A stretch of 25,548 nt of DNA from Porphyromonadaceae bacterium UBA4277. GTDB taxonomy: Bacteria > Bacteroidota > Bacteroidia > Bacteroidales > Muribaculaceae. Below the pieces are notes generated by a model. The model was not told where the DNA came from. It made no database searches and saw only the letters and a program-made list of their open reading frames with translations. The stretch covers positions 210-25,757 of the forward strand of contig DGVT01000031.1 of NCBI GenBank assembly GCA_002395965.1, in the 5' to 3' direction. Made by a program: the position numbers and the translations under genes. Position 1 is the first letter of the stretch. Each line of letters starts with the position of its first letter. Shown here in pieces: positions 14,452-21,389 of this stretch.

Positions 14452-16650
14452 ATGAAGAAATTTTTTCTCCTTTTTATTACTCTTGTATGCTCAATGAGCA
14501 TAATTGCAAATGCGCAAACTGCTGTGAGCGTCAGTGCCGAGGGCGACACCTACGCAGTGACCGTGGGTGATGCCACGTTTACCGGCCTCACTGCTACTGT
14601 GCAGAACGGTGTGAACGTGATAGCCCTTAACCGCGATGCCGTGAAGCTGCTGGTTCGCTTCACCGACGTGAACACGCTGGTTGCCGACGGCTATGTGGGC
14701 GGCACTCCCCTCCACTACGCTACTGCCGCTGCCGGCACGCGCGCACTGGAATACCAGATTCCCAACAGCGACTTCGAAATCTGGGATGCCGATAAAACGA
14801 CCGAGCCACGTAATTGGCATGGCTTTAATAGCGCTAATGGAAGTCTGGCCAGTATGGCTAAAGGAACGGTGAACGTTTCTGATGAGAAGCGGCCGGGCTC
14901 AACGGGCTCTCATAGTGTTCTGATAAAATCAGGTAATGTTATAGGTATTGTCAATAATGGAACAATGACCAATGGGCTCTTGAATGCTGAGAGCACAACG
15001 GCTGCAAACACGTGGAATCACAGTGAGATGGATGTGACCTCAACGGCAACCGATAAATTTGGCGACAAGTTCTATACTGCCTTGAATGCTGAACCCGATG
15101 CAATAAAGGCCTGGATGAAGTTTTCGCAAGCTAAGGCCAACCAGGACTACCCCTACGCAACCTTCAGTACGATTGCTTTTAATGGCCAGTTCTATCAGGA
15201 TCCGGAGCCAAAAGCGGGTGATTATAAAGGATCATTCCTTAACCCCGTAACCTATTCGGAACAGGATGCTGCCGATGTTGCTTCGCGAGTGGCTGCAAAG
15301 GCTCAGAATAAAACAATCGCAGTATGTGACTGGACCGAGGTGACCATCCCATTTGACTATGCAAGCTATGCAAGCAATAATGCGGCTGCAGCTGCAATCC
15401 TTGTCACGATTTCAACCAATGCTACACCCGGTAAGGGAAGCAGTGGTGATCAGGTGTGGGTAGATGACATGCAGCTCGTGTATAACGCTGCTGTTACTGC
15501 TATCACAGCTACCGGACTCGATGGTTTCACCTTCGATGCCGCAACGCACGACTACACCATCAGCTACGAGGGAGCTCCCATCAGCCTGAGTGCCGATAAC
15601 TTCACCGTTGCTGCCGACGGCCGCGCTGCCGTCATCGTCAAGAATGTGGAAGACTTGGGCGGCGGTAACTATGCCATTACATTAGGTGCATATTCGGCCG
15701 ACATGATGAATGCTTCGGTCTATACCATCACCGTCAAGCGTCAGCCCGACAATGTGTGGATTCTTGGCGACGTGAACGGCAATGACTGGGCTGCAAATGT
15801 GGGCGCGCTGATGAACTATAACGAGGAAGACGGCTCATATACCCTCGATGTGGTGACCACAAGAGACCATTCTTACTTCAGCTTCACCAAGCGCTTAGGC
15901 GAGAACAACGACCAGGCCGATTGGGATGCTATAGCTCCCTATCGCTTCGGTGCCAATACCGATGGCGAGGGCAACAACTTTGTGATGCGTGACATCTATC
16001 TTGGCCAGGAAATAGAGCTGGCTGCCGATGGCTGGTATAACGCCTTTGAACTGCCTGCCGGCGAGTGGACTTTCACAATTAAGAATCTGGACGGCGACCG
16101 CAAGCTCATTATCGAAGGCGAGTGGCCTGCTGCACGCCTGCTGGTGCAAGGTTCGTTTAACGAGTGGAGCAGCAGTGCCGACGACTGCATCGAGATGACT
16201 CTTGCCAATGGCGTATATACTGCCGACTATGAGTCGGTGGACTGTGGCGACGGCTACAGCTACTTCAAGCTGATCAAGCGCTATGCCGGCGAGCAGGATG
16301 TGACGATAGGTGCAGTGAGCGAAGGCGACTTCCTGGTGACAGCCAACTTCCTCAACACACCGCTGAGCATCACCGGTGAGAACGGCCAGGCTTATAAGAT
16401 CCCGGCCGGAGAGTTTACCCTTGCTGCCGACCTCGAGGCAATGACCCTCACCATAGGCGGAACGCTCGTTGCCAATGGCGACCTCAATGCCGATGGAGCT
16501 GTTGACGTTGATGATGTGAACCTGCTCATTAAGGTGATCCTTGGCAAGGCTTCGCAAGCCGATTGCGCAACCGACCCCAACCTTAATGGTGATGCCGGAA
16601 TCGACGTTGACGACGTGAATGCTCTCATCAAGATAATTTTGGGTAAGTAA
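14452..16650 (+). CDS. Secreted multidomain PCMD / SusE-like protein with C-terminal type I dockerin
   Basis: 732 aa from the ATG at 14452, chosen because MKKFFLLFITLVCSMSIIANAQ is a good signal peptide (the frame is open from 14419). After a short beta domain, residues about 103-345 look like a PCMD-type module (NSDFEIWD, ending DQVWVDDMQLVYN). Residues about 346-431 are a cadherin/Ig-like beta domain. About 432-670 hold two tandem modules resembling SusE/SusF starch-binding or CBM-like units (VWILGDVNGNDW..., LLVQGSFNEWSSS...). The C-terminus is a two-repeat dockerin: GDLNADGAVDVDDVN and PNLNGDAGIDVDDVN, each with the Ca2+-loop positions 1, 3, 5, 9 and 12 filled. The likely role is surface or secreted glycan binding, with the dockerin mediating attachment. 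No catalytic residues were recognised. DNA of the PCMD module is more AT-rich than either side. Confidence 0.8.
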   Translation: MKKFFLLFITLVCSMSIIANAQTAVSVSAEGDTYAVTVGDATFTGLTATVQNGVNVIALNRDAVKLLVRFTDVNTLVADGYVGGTPLHYATAAAGTRALEYQIPNSDFEIWDADKTTEPRNWHGFNSANGSLASMAKGTVNVSDEKRPGSTGSHSVLIKSGNVIGIVNNGTMTNGLLNAESTTAANTWNHSEMDVTSTATDKFGDKFYTALNAEPDAIKAWMKFSQAKANQDYPYATFSTIAFNGQFYQDPEPKAGDYKGSFLNPVTYSEQDAADVASRVAAKAQNKTIAVCDWTEVTIPFDYASYASNNAAAAAILVTISTNATPGKGSSGDQVWVDDMQLVYNAAVTAITATGLDGFTFDAATHDYTISYEGAPISLSADNFTVAADGRAAVIVKNVEDLGGGNYAITLGAYSADMMNASVYTITVKRQPDNVWILGDVNGNDWAANVGALMNYNEEDGSYTLDVVTTRDHSYFSFTKRLGENNDQADWDAIAPYRFGANTDGEGNNFVMRDIYLGQEIELAADGWYNAFELPAGEWTFTIKNLDGDRKLIIEGEWPAARLLVQGSFNEWSSSADDCIEMTLANGVYTADYESVDCGDGYSYFKLIKRYAGEQDVTIGAVSEGDFLVTANFLNTPLSITGENGQAYKIPAGEFTLAADLEAMTLTIGGTLVANGDLNADGAVDVDDVNLLIKVILGKASQADCATDPNLNGDAGIDVDDVNALIKIILGK

Positions 16651-16657
16651 ACACCCT

Positions 16658-16710
16658 GAGTCCACTTGAAAAAGAGAGGGCATCAAATGCGACCTTTTTC
16701 AGGTGGGCTC
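16658..16710. other. Long imperfect hairpin between the two dockerin genes
   Basis: Arms 16658-16674 and 16694-16710 (17 nt each) pair fully if two G-U wobbles are allowed; the loop contains a second small stem (GCAT-CAA-ATGC, 16680-16690). No T-tract follows, so a simple intrinsic terminator is unlikely. An mRNA-processing or differential-stability stem is more probable. Confidence 0.6.
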
Positions 16711-16757
16711 AACATTATAATTTGTAAAATTAAAAACTAAAATAATTCAAGAAGAAA

Positions 16758-17315
16758 ATGAAGAAAGTTGCATTACTTTTAGTGGCCGCATTATGCTCTA
16801 TGGCCACAATGGCAGCGCAGTACAGTGGTTCGCTGTCGGTTGAGATTAATGGAGTGGTATCTACACAAGATAATGTGCTGGTCAACATTACCGACAATGG
16901 CAACGGAACCTACAACCTGAGCCTTAACAACTTCGTCCTCGTTCAAGATGGAGAAAATTATGCTGTGGGAAACATCCTGGTTGATAACCTGCTGGGAGTG
17001 AAAGGCGGCAGTATGACAGCGCTTGGAGTGACCCGTAACATCTTAATTCCCGAAGGCGACCTTGCCGGAATCGACACATGGCTTGGCCCGCTGCTGGGTG
17101 AGGTGCCCATTGCCTTGACAGCAATTTTCAACGATACCGATGCCAATGTGCATATCGATATCGACATGCGCGAGACTGCATTGCAGCAGATGATAGTGGT
17201 GGATTTCAAGACCCCCCGTATAGATAAGGTTCCCGTGCGCGGCGACATGGACAATAGCGGCATCGTTGACGTTGACGATGTGAATGCCCTGATTAACATC
17301 ATCCTGAACAAGTAA
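16758..17315 (+). CDS. Secreted calycin-like protein with a C-terminal half dockerin
   Basis: 185 aa. Signal peptide MKKVALLLVAALCSMATMAA. Residues about 21-150 fit the calycin-like family of gut Bacteroidales: YSGSLSVEINGVV, then NGNGTYNLSLNNFVL and VGNILVDNLLG, an antiparallel barrel expected to bind a small ligand or lipid. Residues 161-185 form one dockerin-type Ca2+ loop (GDMDNSGIVDVDDVNALI) ending exactly at the C-terminus; a true dockerin has two. The DNA of this tag (17265-17284) matches 19 of 20 bases of the first dockerin repeat of the upstream gene (16501-16520). The gene lies 107 bp after that gene with a long hairpin between them. Ligand unknown. Confidence 0.78.
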   Translation: MKKVALLLVAALCSMATMAAQYSGSLSVEINGVVSTQDNVLVNITDNGNGTYNLSLNNFVLVQDGENYAVGNILVDNLLGVKGGSMTALGVTRNILIPEGDLAGIDTWLGPLLGEVPIALTAIFNDTDANVHIDIDMRETALQQMIVVDFKTPRIDKVPVRGDMDNSGIVDVDDVNALINIILNK

Positions 17316-17376
17316 CAAATTTTGCGACATAAAACTGCAAAATAGTAGAATAATTCTTCGATTTGATAAAAAAAAT

Positions 17377-17407
17377 TTTGCAGGTTCGAAATTTGTTTGT
17401 AATATTG
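17377..17407 (+). promoter_or_regulatory. Bacteroidetes promoter for the 17568 gene
   Basis: TTTG (17377-17380), 19 bp spacer, TAATATTG (17400-17407), one mismatch to TAnnTTTG. It lies in a 252-bp AT-rich gap and would give a leader of about 155 nt. The leader is rich in A and T near the start codon, typical of well-translated Bacteroidetes genes. Confidence 0.6.
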
Positions 17408-17567
17408 TAGTCGAAAAATGAGCAAGAATAAGCGGAATGATATTTAACTATCTGAAAATAAGAGAGTTTGAATGCTTTTTCTGCTTGCTGCGATTTCGCT
17501 AATGAACTGTGAAAACGGACTATATTAAATACTAAACAAAAATTAACATTTCTAAAACAAAACAACT

Positions 17568-18278
17568 ATGAAGATTAAATCTTTACTTATGGCTGCAGCT
17601 GCATTTGCCGCTCTTAGCACAAGTGCACAGACCCTTTCTGCACCCAACATCGAGATTACCAGCGAAGAGGACTTTGGTAAGGTAAATAACAATTGGGTTC
17701 TCACCTTAACACTCGATGAAGGTGTGCAATACACAAACATTGAGTATCATTTTACTTATCCCGAAGGCGTATATCCTGCAAAGAATTTGTATGGCATATA
17801 TTCTGATGCCGGTAATGATGTGGCAATGAATGGCCGTGTTCCTTCAATCGCTTTCTCTGACAATTTCGACGTAGCTGAAAACTGGCCTCACTTCAAGGCT
17901 GTTGGTGCAAATCTGTCTGACACTCCTAATCCCGGCGGTGAAGCTCTCATTCTTGGTTATGAACTTCGTAAGCCTGAGACTGGAACTATTGAGAATGGCG
18001 AATATCCCATCACTGCTTATGTGAAATTCAACCGTGCTGATGGCCTTGATGAGGGTCGTGAAATCGGCACTCCCGATGCTGAGGTTGAGTTTGCAAAGCT
18101 CATCGTTAACCTGCCCGTTGTGACTGCAGTTAACGACATCGATGCTGCTAAGGCTGTTACCAGCGTGAAGTACTACAACGCAGCTGGTATGGAGAGCGAC
18201 AAGGCATTCGAGGGTATCAACATCGTTGTTACCAAGTATGCTGACGGCAGCCAGAGCACTGCAAAGGTTGTGAAGTAA
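17568..18278 (+). CDS. Secreted protein with possible cohesin-like domain and T9SS-like C-terminal domain
   Basis: 236 aa. Signal peptide MKIKSLLMAAAAFAALSTSAQ. The middle (about 22-180) is all-beta; WVLTLTLDEGVQYTNIEYHFTYPEGVYP and ALILGYELRKPETGTIENGEYPI recall the cohesin-like fold ('IYLPEGL' proteins of Bacteroidales), but identity is not certain. The last 45 residues (VKYYNAAGMESDK..., INIVVTKYADGSQ...) resemble the C-terminal sorting domains of type IX secretion substrates. The gene has its own promoter, a long A-rich leader, a strong terminator and a restricted codon set (many GCT, GGT, CTC, AAG) unlike its neighbours, which suggests high expression. It could equally be an abundant structural surface protein. 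Confidence 0.65.
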   Translation: MKIKSLLMAAAAFAALSTSAQTLSAPNIEITSEEDFGKVNNNWVLTLTLDEGVQYTNIEYHFTYPEGVYPAKNLYGIYSDAGNDVAMNGRVPSIAFSDNFDVAENWPHFKAVGANLSDTPNPGGEALILGYELRKPETGTIENGEYPITAYVKFNRADGLDEGREIGTPDAEVEFAKLIVNLPVVTAVNDIDAAKAVTSVKYYNAAGMESDKAFEGINIVVTKYADGSQSTAKVVK

Positions 18279-18302
18279 TAAACTTATCACATCCCGTACA
18301 AA

Positions 18303-18336
18303 AAAAGGCTTCCACTATTGTGGAAGTCTTTTTTTT
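18303..18336. terminator. Bidirectional intrinsic terminator
   Basis: A GGCTTCCAC-TATT-GTGGAAGTC stem with A-run and T-run flanks gives a perfect stem (one G-U) plus a T-tract in both directions. It serves the convergent genes 17568 (+) and threonine synthase (-). Confidence 0.9.
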
Positions 18337-18351
18337 GCTTAATGAAGCCCG

Positions 18352-19656
18352 TTATTGCAGCAGGAAGTTGCGCAGGGCGTTGTAGCCGCTGTTGATTGTG
18401 GTGACATGGCGCGTGCCGCGCAAGAAGCGCACCAGCTGCAGAGGCATCTCCAGCTCATGGCCTATGGCCGCCTCTACCGGTTGCGGGAATTTTGCCGGGT
18501 GGGCCGTGGCCAGGGTGATACCCGTTTCGCCCGGTTGCAGATCCTGTTCCATGCCTCGCCAGGCGATAGCGCTGTGTGGGTCGAGCGTGTAGCCGTGCTC
18601 TTGGTTCACTTGCGTGATGGTCTGGATAATTTCGTCGTCGTTGAAGCTGTAGCCATGCACCACTTCGCGCACCTGTTGCACATCGCCCAGCATGGCTGTG
18701 ATGCGTGCAAAGTTGGTGGGGTTGCCGGCATCGAGTGCCGGTGCTATGCTATAGACCGACGGCCGTGGGGTGAACCGGCCCGTGTTGAGGTATTGATAGA
18801 AAATGTTGTTCACGTTTTCAACCGAGACAAACCGCTTCACCGGCAGTCCCATGCGCCGTGCCAGGATGCCTGATGCCAGATTGCCTAAATTTGCACTGGG
18901 AATGGCAATGATGAAATTGCTTGCCGCCTCGTGGCTGATGTTCATCAGCTGCGCATAAGCATAGAAGTAGTAGAACGTCTGCGGCAGTAGTCGGGCTATG
19001 TTTATCGATGTGGCACTGGTGAGCGTAATCTGGCGGTTAAGGTCTTCGTCCATGAAGGCCTGTTCGACCATGTGCTTGCAGTCGTCGAATGTGCCTCTCA
19101 CTTCCAGTGCCGTGACATTGCTTCCCGATGATGCAAACTGTGCCTCTTGCACATAGCTTATTCCGTCTTGCGGGTATAGCACATAGACGTGAATGCCTGG
19201 CACCTGTGCGAAGCCGTTGGCCACGGCGGCGCCGGTGTCGCCCGATGTGGGCACGAGCACGTTGACGCGTCGTGCTCCCGGCTGCCGTTGCAAGAAGTAG
19301 GCCATGAGCCGTCCCAAAAAGCGTGTGCCAACGTCTTTGTAGGCCATTGTGGGGCCGTGAAACAGCTCAAGGGCATATCGGCCATCGGCCACGGGAGTGA
19401 GCGGTATGGGAAAGTTGAGTGTGTCGTAAACGATGTCGTGGAGTGCATCGGCCTCAACGTCGCCCGAGAGTGCAAAATTGGCCAATGCATAGCCTATTTC
19501 CTGAAGCGACATGCCGCCGATGTTGTTGAGATAGGCTTTGGGCAGGCGCACGATGCGCTCGGGCATGAAGAGACCGCCGTCGGGGGCCATGCCCTTGAAG
19601 ATGGCATCGGCAAGCGATGCAGTGACGTTATAGTTGCGTGTGCTGTAGTATCGCAT
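18352..19656 (-). CDS. thrC: Threonine synthase
   Basis: 434 aa, the usual length of the bacterial ThrC type. A PLP enzyme converting O-phosphohomoserine to threonine, the last step of threonine synthesis in the cytoplasm. The start MRYYSTRNYN and PDGGLFMPE (26-33) are typical. The PLP lysine is K107 in HGPTMAYKDVG, and the phosphate-binding loop is TSGDTGAAV (137-145). The C-terminal part continues with SINIARLLPQ and IAIPSANLGN as in the family. It follows the aspartokinase gene by 47 bp on the same strand, so the first and last enzymes of the pathway are probably co-transcribed; homoserine kinase and dehydrogenase are not in the window. The gap between them consists entirely of a 9-bp array. 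Confidence 0.95.
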   Translation of the reverse strand: MRYYSTRNYNVTASLADAIFKGMAPDGGLFMPERIVRLPKAYLNNIGGMSLQEIGYALANFALSGDVEADALHDIVYDTLNFPIPLTPVADGRYALELFHGPTMAYKDVGTRFLGRLMAYFLQRQPGARRVNVLVPTSGDTGAAVANGFAQVPGIHVYVLYPQDGISYVQEAQFASSGSNVTALEVRGTFDDCKHMVEQAFMDEDLNRQITLTSATSINIARLLPQTFYYFYAYAQLMNISHEAASNFIIAIPSANLGNLASGILARRMGLPVKRFVSVENVNNIFYQYLNTGRFTPRPSVYSIAPALDAGNPTNFARITAMLGDVQQVREVVHGYSFNDDEIIQTITQVNQEHGYTLDPHSAIAWRGMEQDLQPGETGITLATAHPAKFPQPVEAAIGHELEMPLQLVRFLRGTRHVTTINSGYNALRNFLLQ

Positions 19657-19661
19657 TTTAT

Positions 19662-19706
19662 TTTAGTTTGTCTAGAATGTCTAGATGATCTAGGTTGTCT
19701 AGATTA
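19662..19706. repeat. 5-unit tandem array, 9-bp period, TCTAGA core (locus C)
   Basis: Units on the plus strand are TTTAGTTTG, TCTAGAATG, TCTAGATGA, TCTAGGTTG and TCTAGATTA. The last unit contains the TAA stop (TTA here) of the minus-strand aspartokinase gene, and the array fills the gap up to the threonine synthase start. CTAG, usually rare in bacterial DNA, occurs four times at exact 9-bp spacing. Confidence 0.88.
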
Positions 19707-20588
19707 TTTTATTACCGTGCCGGGTGCCGAGGGGTTGAAGGTGTTTTTCACCCACACGGGAATGTGCCGTTTGGCCACGGGGTGCAGGGTGGGGGCGTAG
19801 ATAACCTTGGCTCCGGCGTCGCACATGGCTTGCGCCTGCTCGTAGGTCATGGTGGGTATGACGGTGGCATCCGGGTGCGTGCGAGGATCGGCTGTCATGA
19901 ATCCATCTACGTCGGTCCATATCTCAAGGCACTCAGCATCGAGAGCGGCAGCTATCAGTGCCGCGGTGAAGTCGCTGCCGCCGCGTCCCAAGTTTGTCTT
20001 TTTGCCGGTGTCGGCATCCTCGGCGATGAAGCCTTGTGTGACTATGCGCTGTGTGCCGGCACTGCCCAGTTGCTGCTTGATGAGTTGCTGTGTGAGCTCG
20101 GCTTGCAGGCTGTGTGTGCCTTGTGACTTGCGTGTTTTGATGAAATTGGGTGCAAAGTGTGGTTCGGCTCCGTCGATCATGCACGTCACAATGGCACTCG
20201 ACATGATTTCGCCATGTGCCACAATGGCATCTTTGATGGCATCGATGTCGTCGGCCGGCAGGTCGTGGTTGAGCAGAAGCATCGAGTAGAACGATGCAAG
20301 CCCTTCGATAAACTGCTCGACGACGGCGTTGCACTGATGTTGCAAGTGTGGCGGCACCACTTGTGAAATGGTGTCGAGGTGCCGTTGCTTCACCTGTGCC
20401 AAGATCGACTCATAGTCACTGCTATGGCTCAGGGCCATATTAGTCATCTCGATGAGCTGGTTGGTGACTCCCCCCAAGGCACTCACCACCACTATCACCT
20501 GGCCGCCGGCCGACTCCACGATTTGCTTAACATTGCGCAGGGCTGCTACCGAGCCCACCGATGTTCCTCCAAATTTCAGTACTTTCAT
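19704..20588 (-). CDS. Aspartate kinase lacking the C-terminal ACT regulatory domain
   Basis: 294 aa from the ATG at 20588 (MKVLKFGGTSVGS); the frame is open upstream, but those residues are not part of the family. It phosphorylates aspartate to 4-aspartyl phosphate, the first step to Lys, Thr and Met. Visible: KFGGTSVG (N-terminal phosphate loop), VVSALGGVTN, and the ATP/aspartate site GRGGSDFTAALIAAAL, IWTDVDGFMTADPR, MTYEQAQAMCDAGAKVI. The protein stops right after NTFNPSAPGTVIK, the end of the catalytic domain; normal aspartokinases go on for about 150 residues with two ACT domains. Only 47 bp of repeat DNA separate it from thrC, so no frameshifted ACT remnant exists. It may be feedback-insensitive, or regulated through another subunit. 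Confidence 0.9.
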   Translation of the reverse strand: MKVLKFGGTSVGSVAALRNVKQIVESAGGQVIVVVSALGGVTNQLIEMTNMALSHSSDYESILAQVKQRHLDTISQVVPPHLQHQCNAVVEQFIEGLASFYSMLLLNHDLPADDIDAIKDAIVAHGEIMSSAIVTCMIDGAEPHFAPNFIKTRKSQGTHSLQAELTQQLIKQQLGSAGTQRIVTQGFIAEDADTGKKTNLGRGGSDFTAALIAAALDAECLEIWTDVDGFMTADPRTHPDATVIPTMTYEQAQAMCDAGAKVIYAPTLHPVAKRHIPVWVKNTFNPSAPGTVIK

Positions 20589-20716
20589 CTGTGAGTTTTT
20601 TATAATCCAGTAATTATATAACGAAAAGCGTGCCAATTTATTTGTCGGTCATGCCACGAATAATGCACGGTAGTAATAAAAAACTAGACTTGTGCCCGAA
20701 ATTGATAAAAATTGCT

Positions 20717-20724
20717 TAATTTTG
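20717..20724 (+). promoter_or_regulatory. -7 box immediately before the yqgE/algH start
   Basis: TAATTTTG at 20717-20724 followed by C matches the -7 element. CTTG at 20689-20692 is a possible but distant (24 bp) -33 element. The expected transcript start falls at or within a few bases of the ATG at 20730, so the mRNA would be leaderless or start at the second ATG (20739). Confidence 0.55.
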
Positions 20725-20729
20725 CATTT

Positions 20730-21332
20730 ATGGAACACATGAATGCCGACATATTCAACCTGAATGATGAGCAACCCCAGCCCATTGTAGGGTCGCTGCT
20801 CGTGGCGCGTCCCACGGTGGGCGACCCATGCTTTGGCCGCTCGGTGATCGCCATGATAGAGCACGGCCGCGAGGGGTCGATGGGGGTGATACTGAACCGC
20901 ATGACAAACTTGTGCCTGAGCGATATTCTCGACGATGTGCATGGCGTCGAGCAGGTGCCGGTGTTTCTGGGTGGCCCGGTAAACACCGAGCTGATGTTTT
21001 TCCTGCACGACCTGGGCAGCGATGTCATTCCCGAGGCCGAGCCCCTGGGCGGTGGCTTGTATGCCGGTGGCGACTTCGACGCTCTGCGCGACTATCTGAA
21101 TGCCGGCAATGCGATTGAGGGTCATCTGCGGTTTTTTGTGGGGTATAGCGGCTGGGAAGCCGGCCAGCTTGCCGGCGAGCTGAGGCGTCATGACTGGGTG
21201 GTGCTCGACGGCATGGATGCCCACTTTGCTCTGCGTGTGCCCTACGAGCAGATGTGGGACTCGGCAGTGGCGCGCTTCGGCGACCGTTACCGCTTGTGGC
21301 GCAACTGGCCCGTTGAGCCGAGCGACAACTAA
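20730..21332 (+). CDS. YqgE/AlgH family protein (DUF179)
   Basis: 200 aa from the ATG at 20730 (MEHMNAD); an in-frame TTG at 20712 lies upstream of the -7 box and is unlikely. Family hallmarks: GSLLVARPTVGDPCFGRSVIAMIEH near the N-terminus, GSMGVILNR, VFLGGPVNTELMFFLHD, RFFVGYSGWEAGQLAGEL, and a final DMWDSAV-like helix (YEQMWDSAVARFGDRYRLW). Proteins of this family are widespread and cytoplasmic; AlgH was linked to alginate regulation in Pseudomonas, but the biochemical role is unknown and should not be transferred. Transcribed divergently from the aspartokinase gene. Confidence 0.9.
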   Translation: MEHMNADIFNLNDEQPQPIVGSLLVARPTVGDPCFGRSVIAMIEHGREGSMGVILNRMTNLCLSDILDDVHGVEQVPVFLGGPVNTELMFFLHDLGSDVIPEAEPLGGGLYAGGDFDALRDYLNAGNAIEGHLRFFVGYSGWEAGQLAGELRRHDWVVLDGMDAHFALRVPYEQMWDSAVARFGDRYRLWRNWPVEPSDN

Positions 21333-21362
21333 AAAAGGGACGCTACTGCGGCGTCCCTTTTT
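21332..21362. terminator. Bidirectional intrinsic terminator
   Basis: AAAAAGGGACGC (21332-21343) and GCGTCCCTTTTT (21351-21362) form a 12-bp perfect stem with a 7-nt loop, giving a T-tract on either strand. It sits between the convergent yqgE-like (+) and pepD (-) genes and begins within the yqgE-like stop codon. Confidence 0.92.
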
Positions 21363-21389
21363 CTAAGCAAAAAGCATTTTACGCTTTAA

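Noticed and set aside
12339..18278. A classical polysaccharide utilisation locus
   Set aside because: No SusC/SusD pair, no glycoside hydrolase and no regulator are present; only PCMD, barrel and binding-type proteins.
19657..19703. Frameshifted ACT-domain remnant after the aspartokinase
   Set aside because: The gap is only 47 bp and consists of the TCTAGA array.
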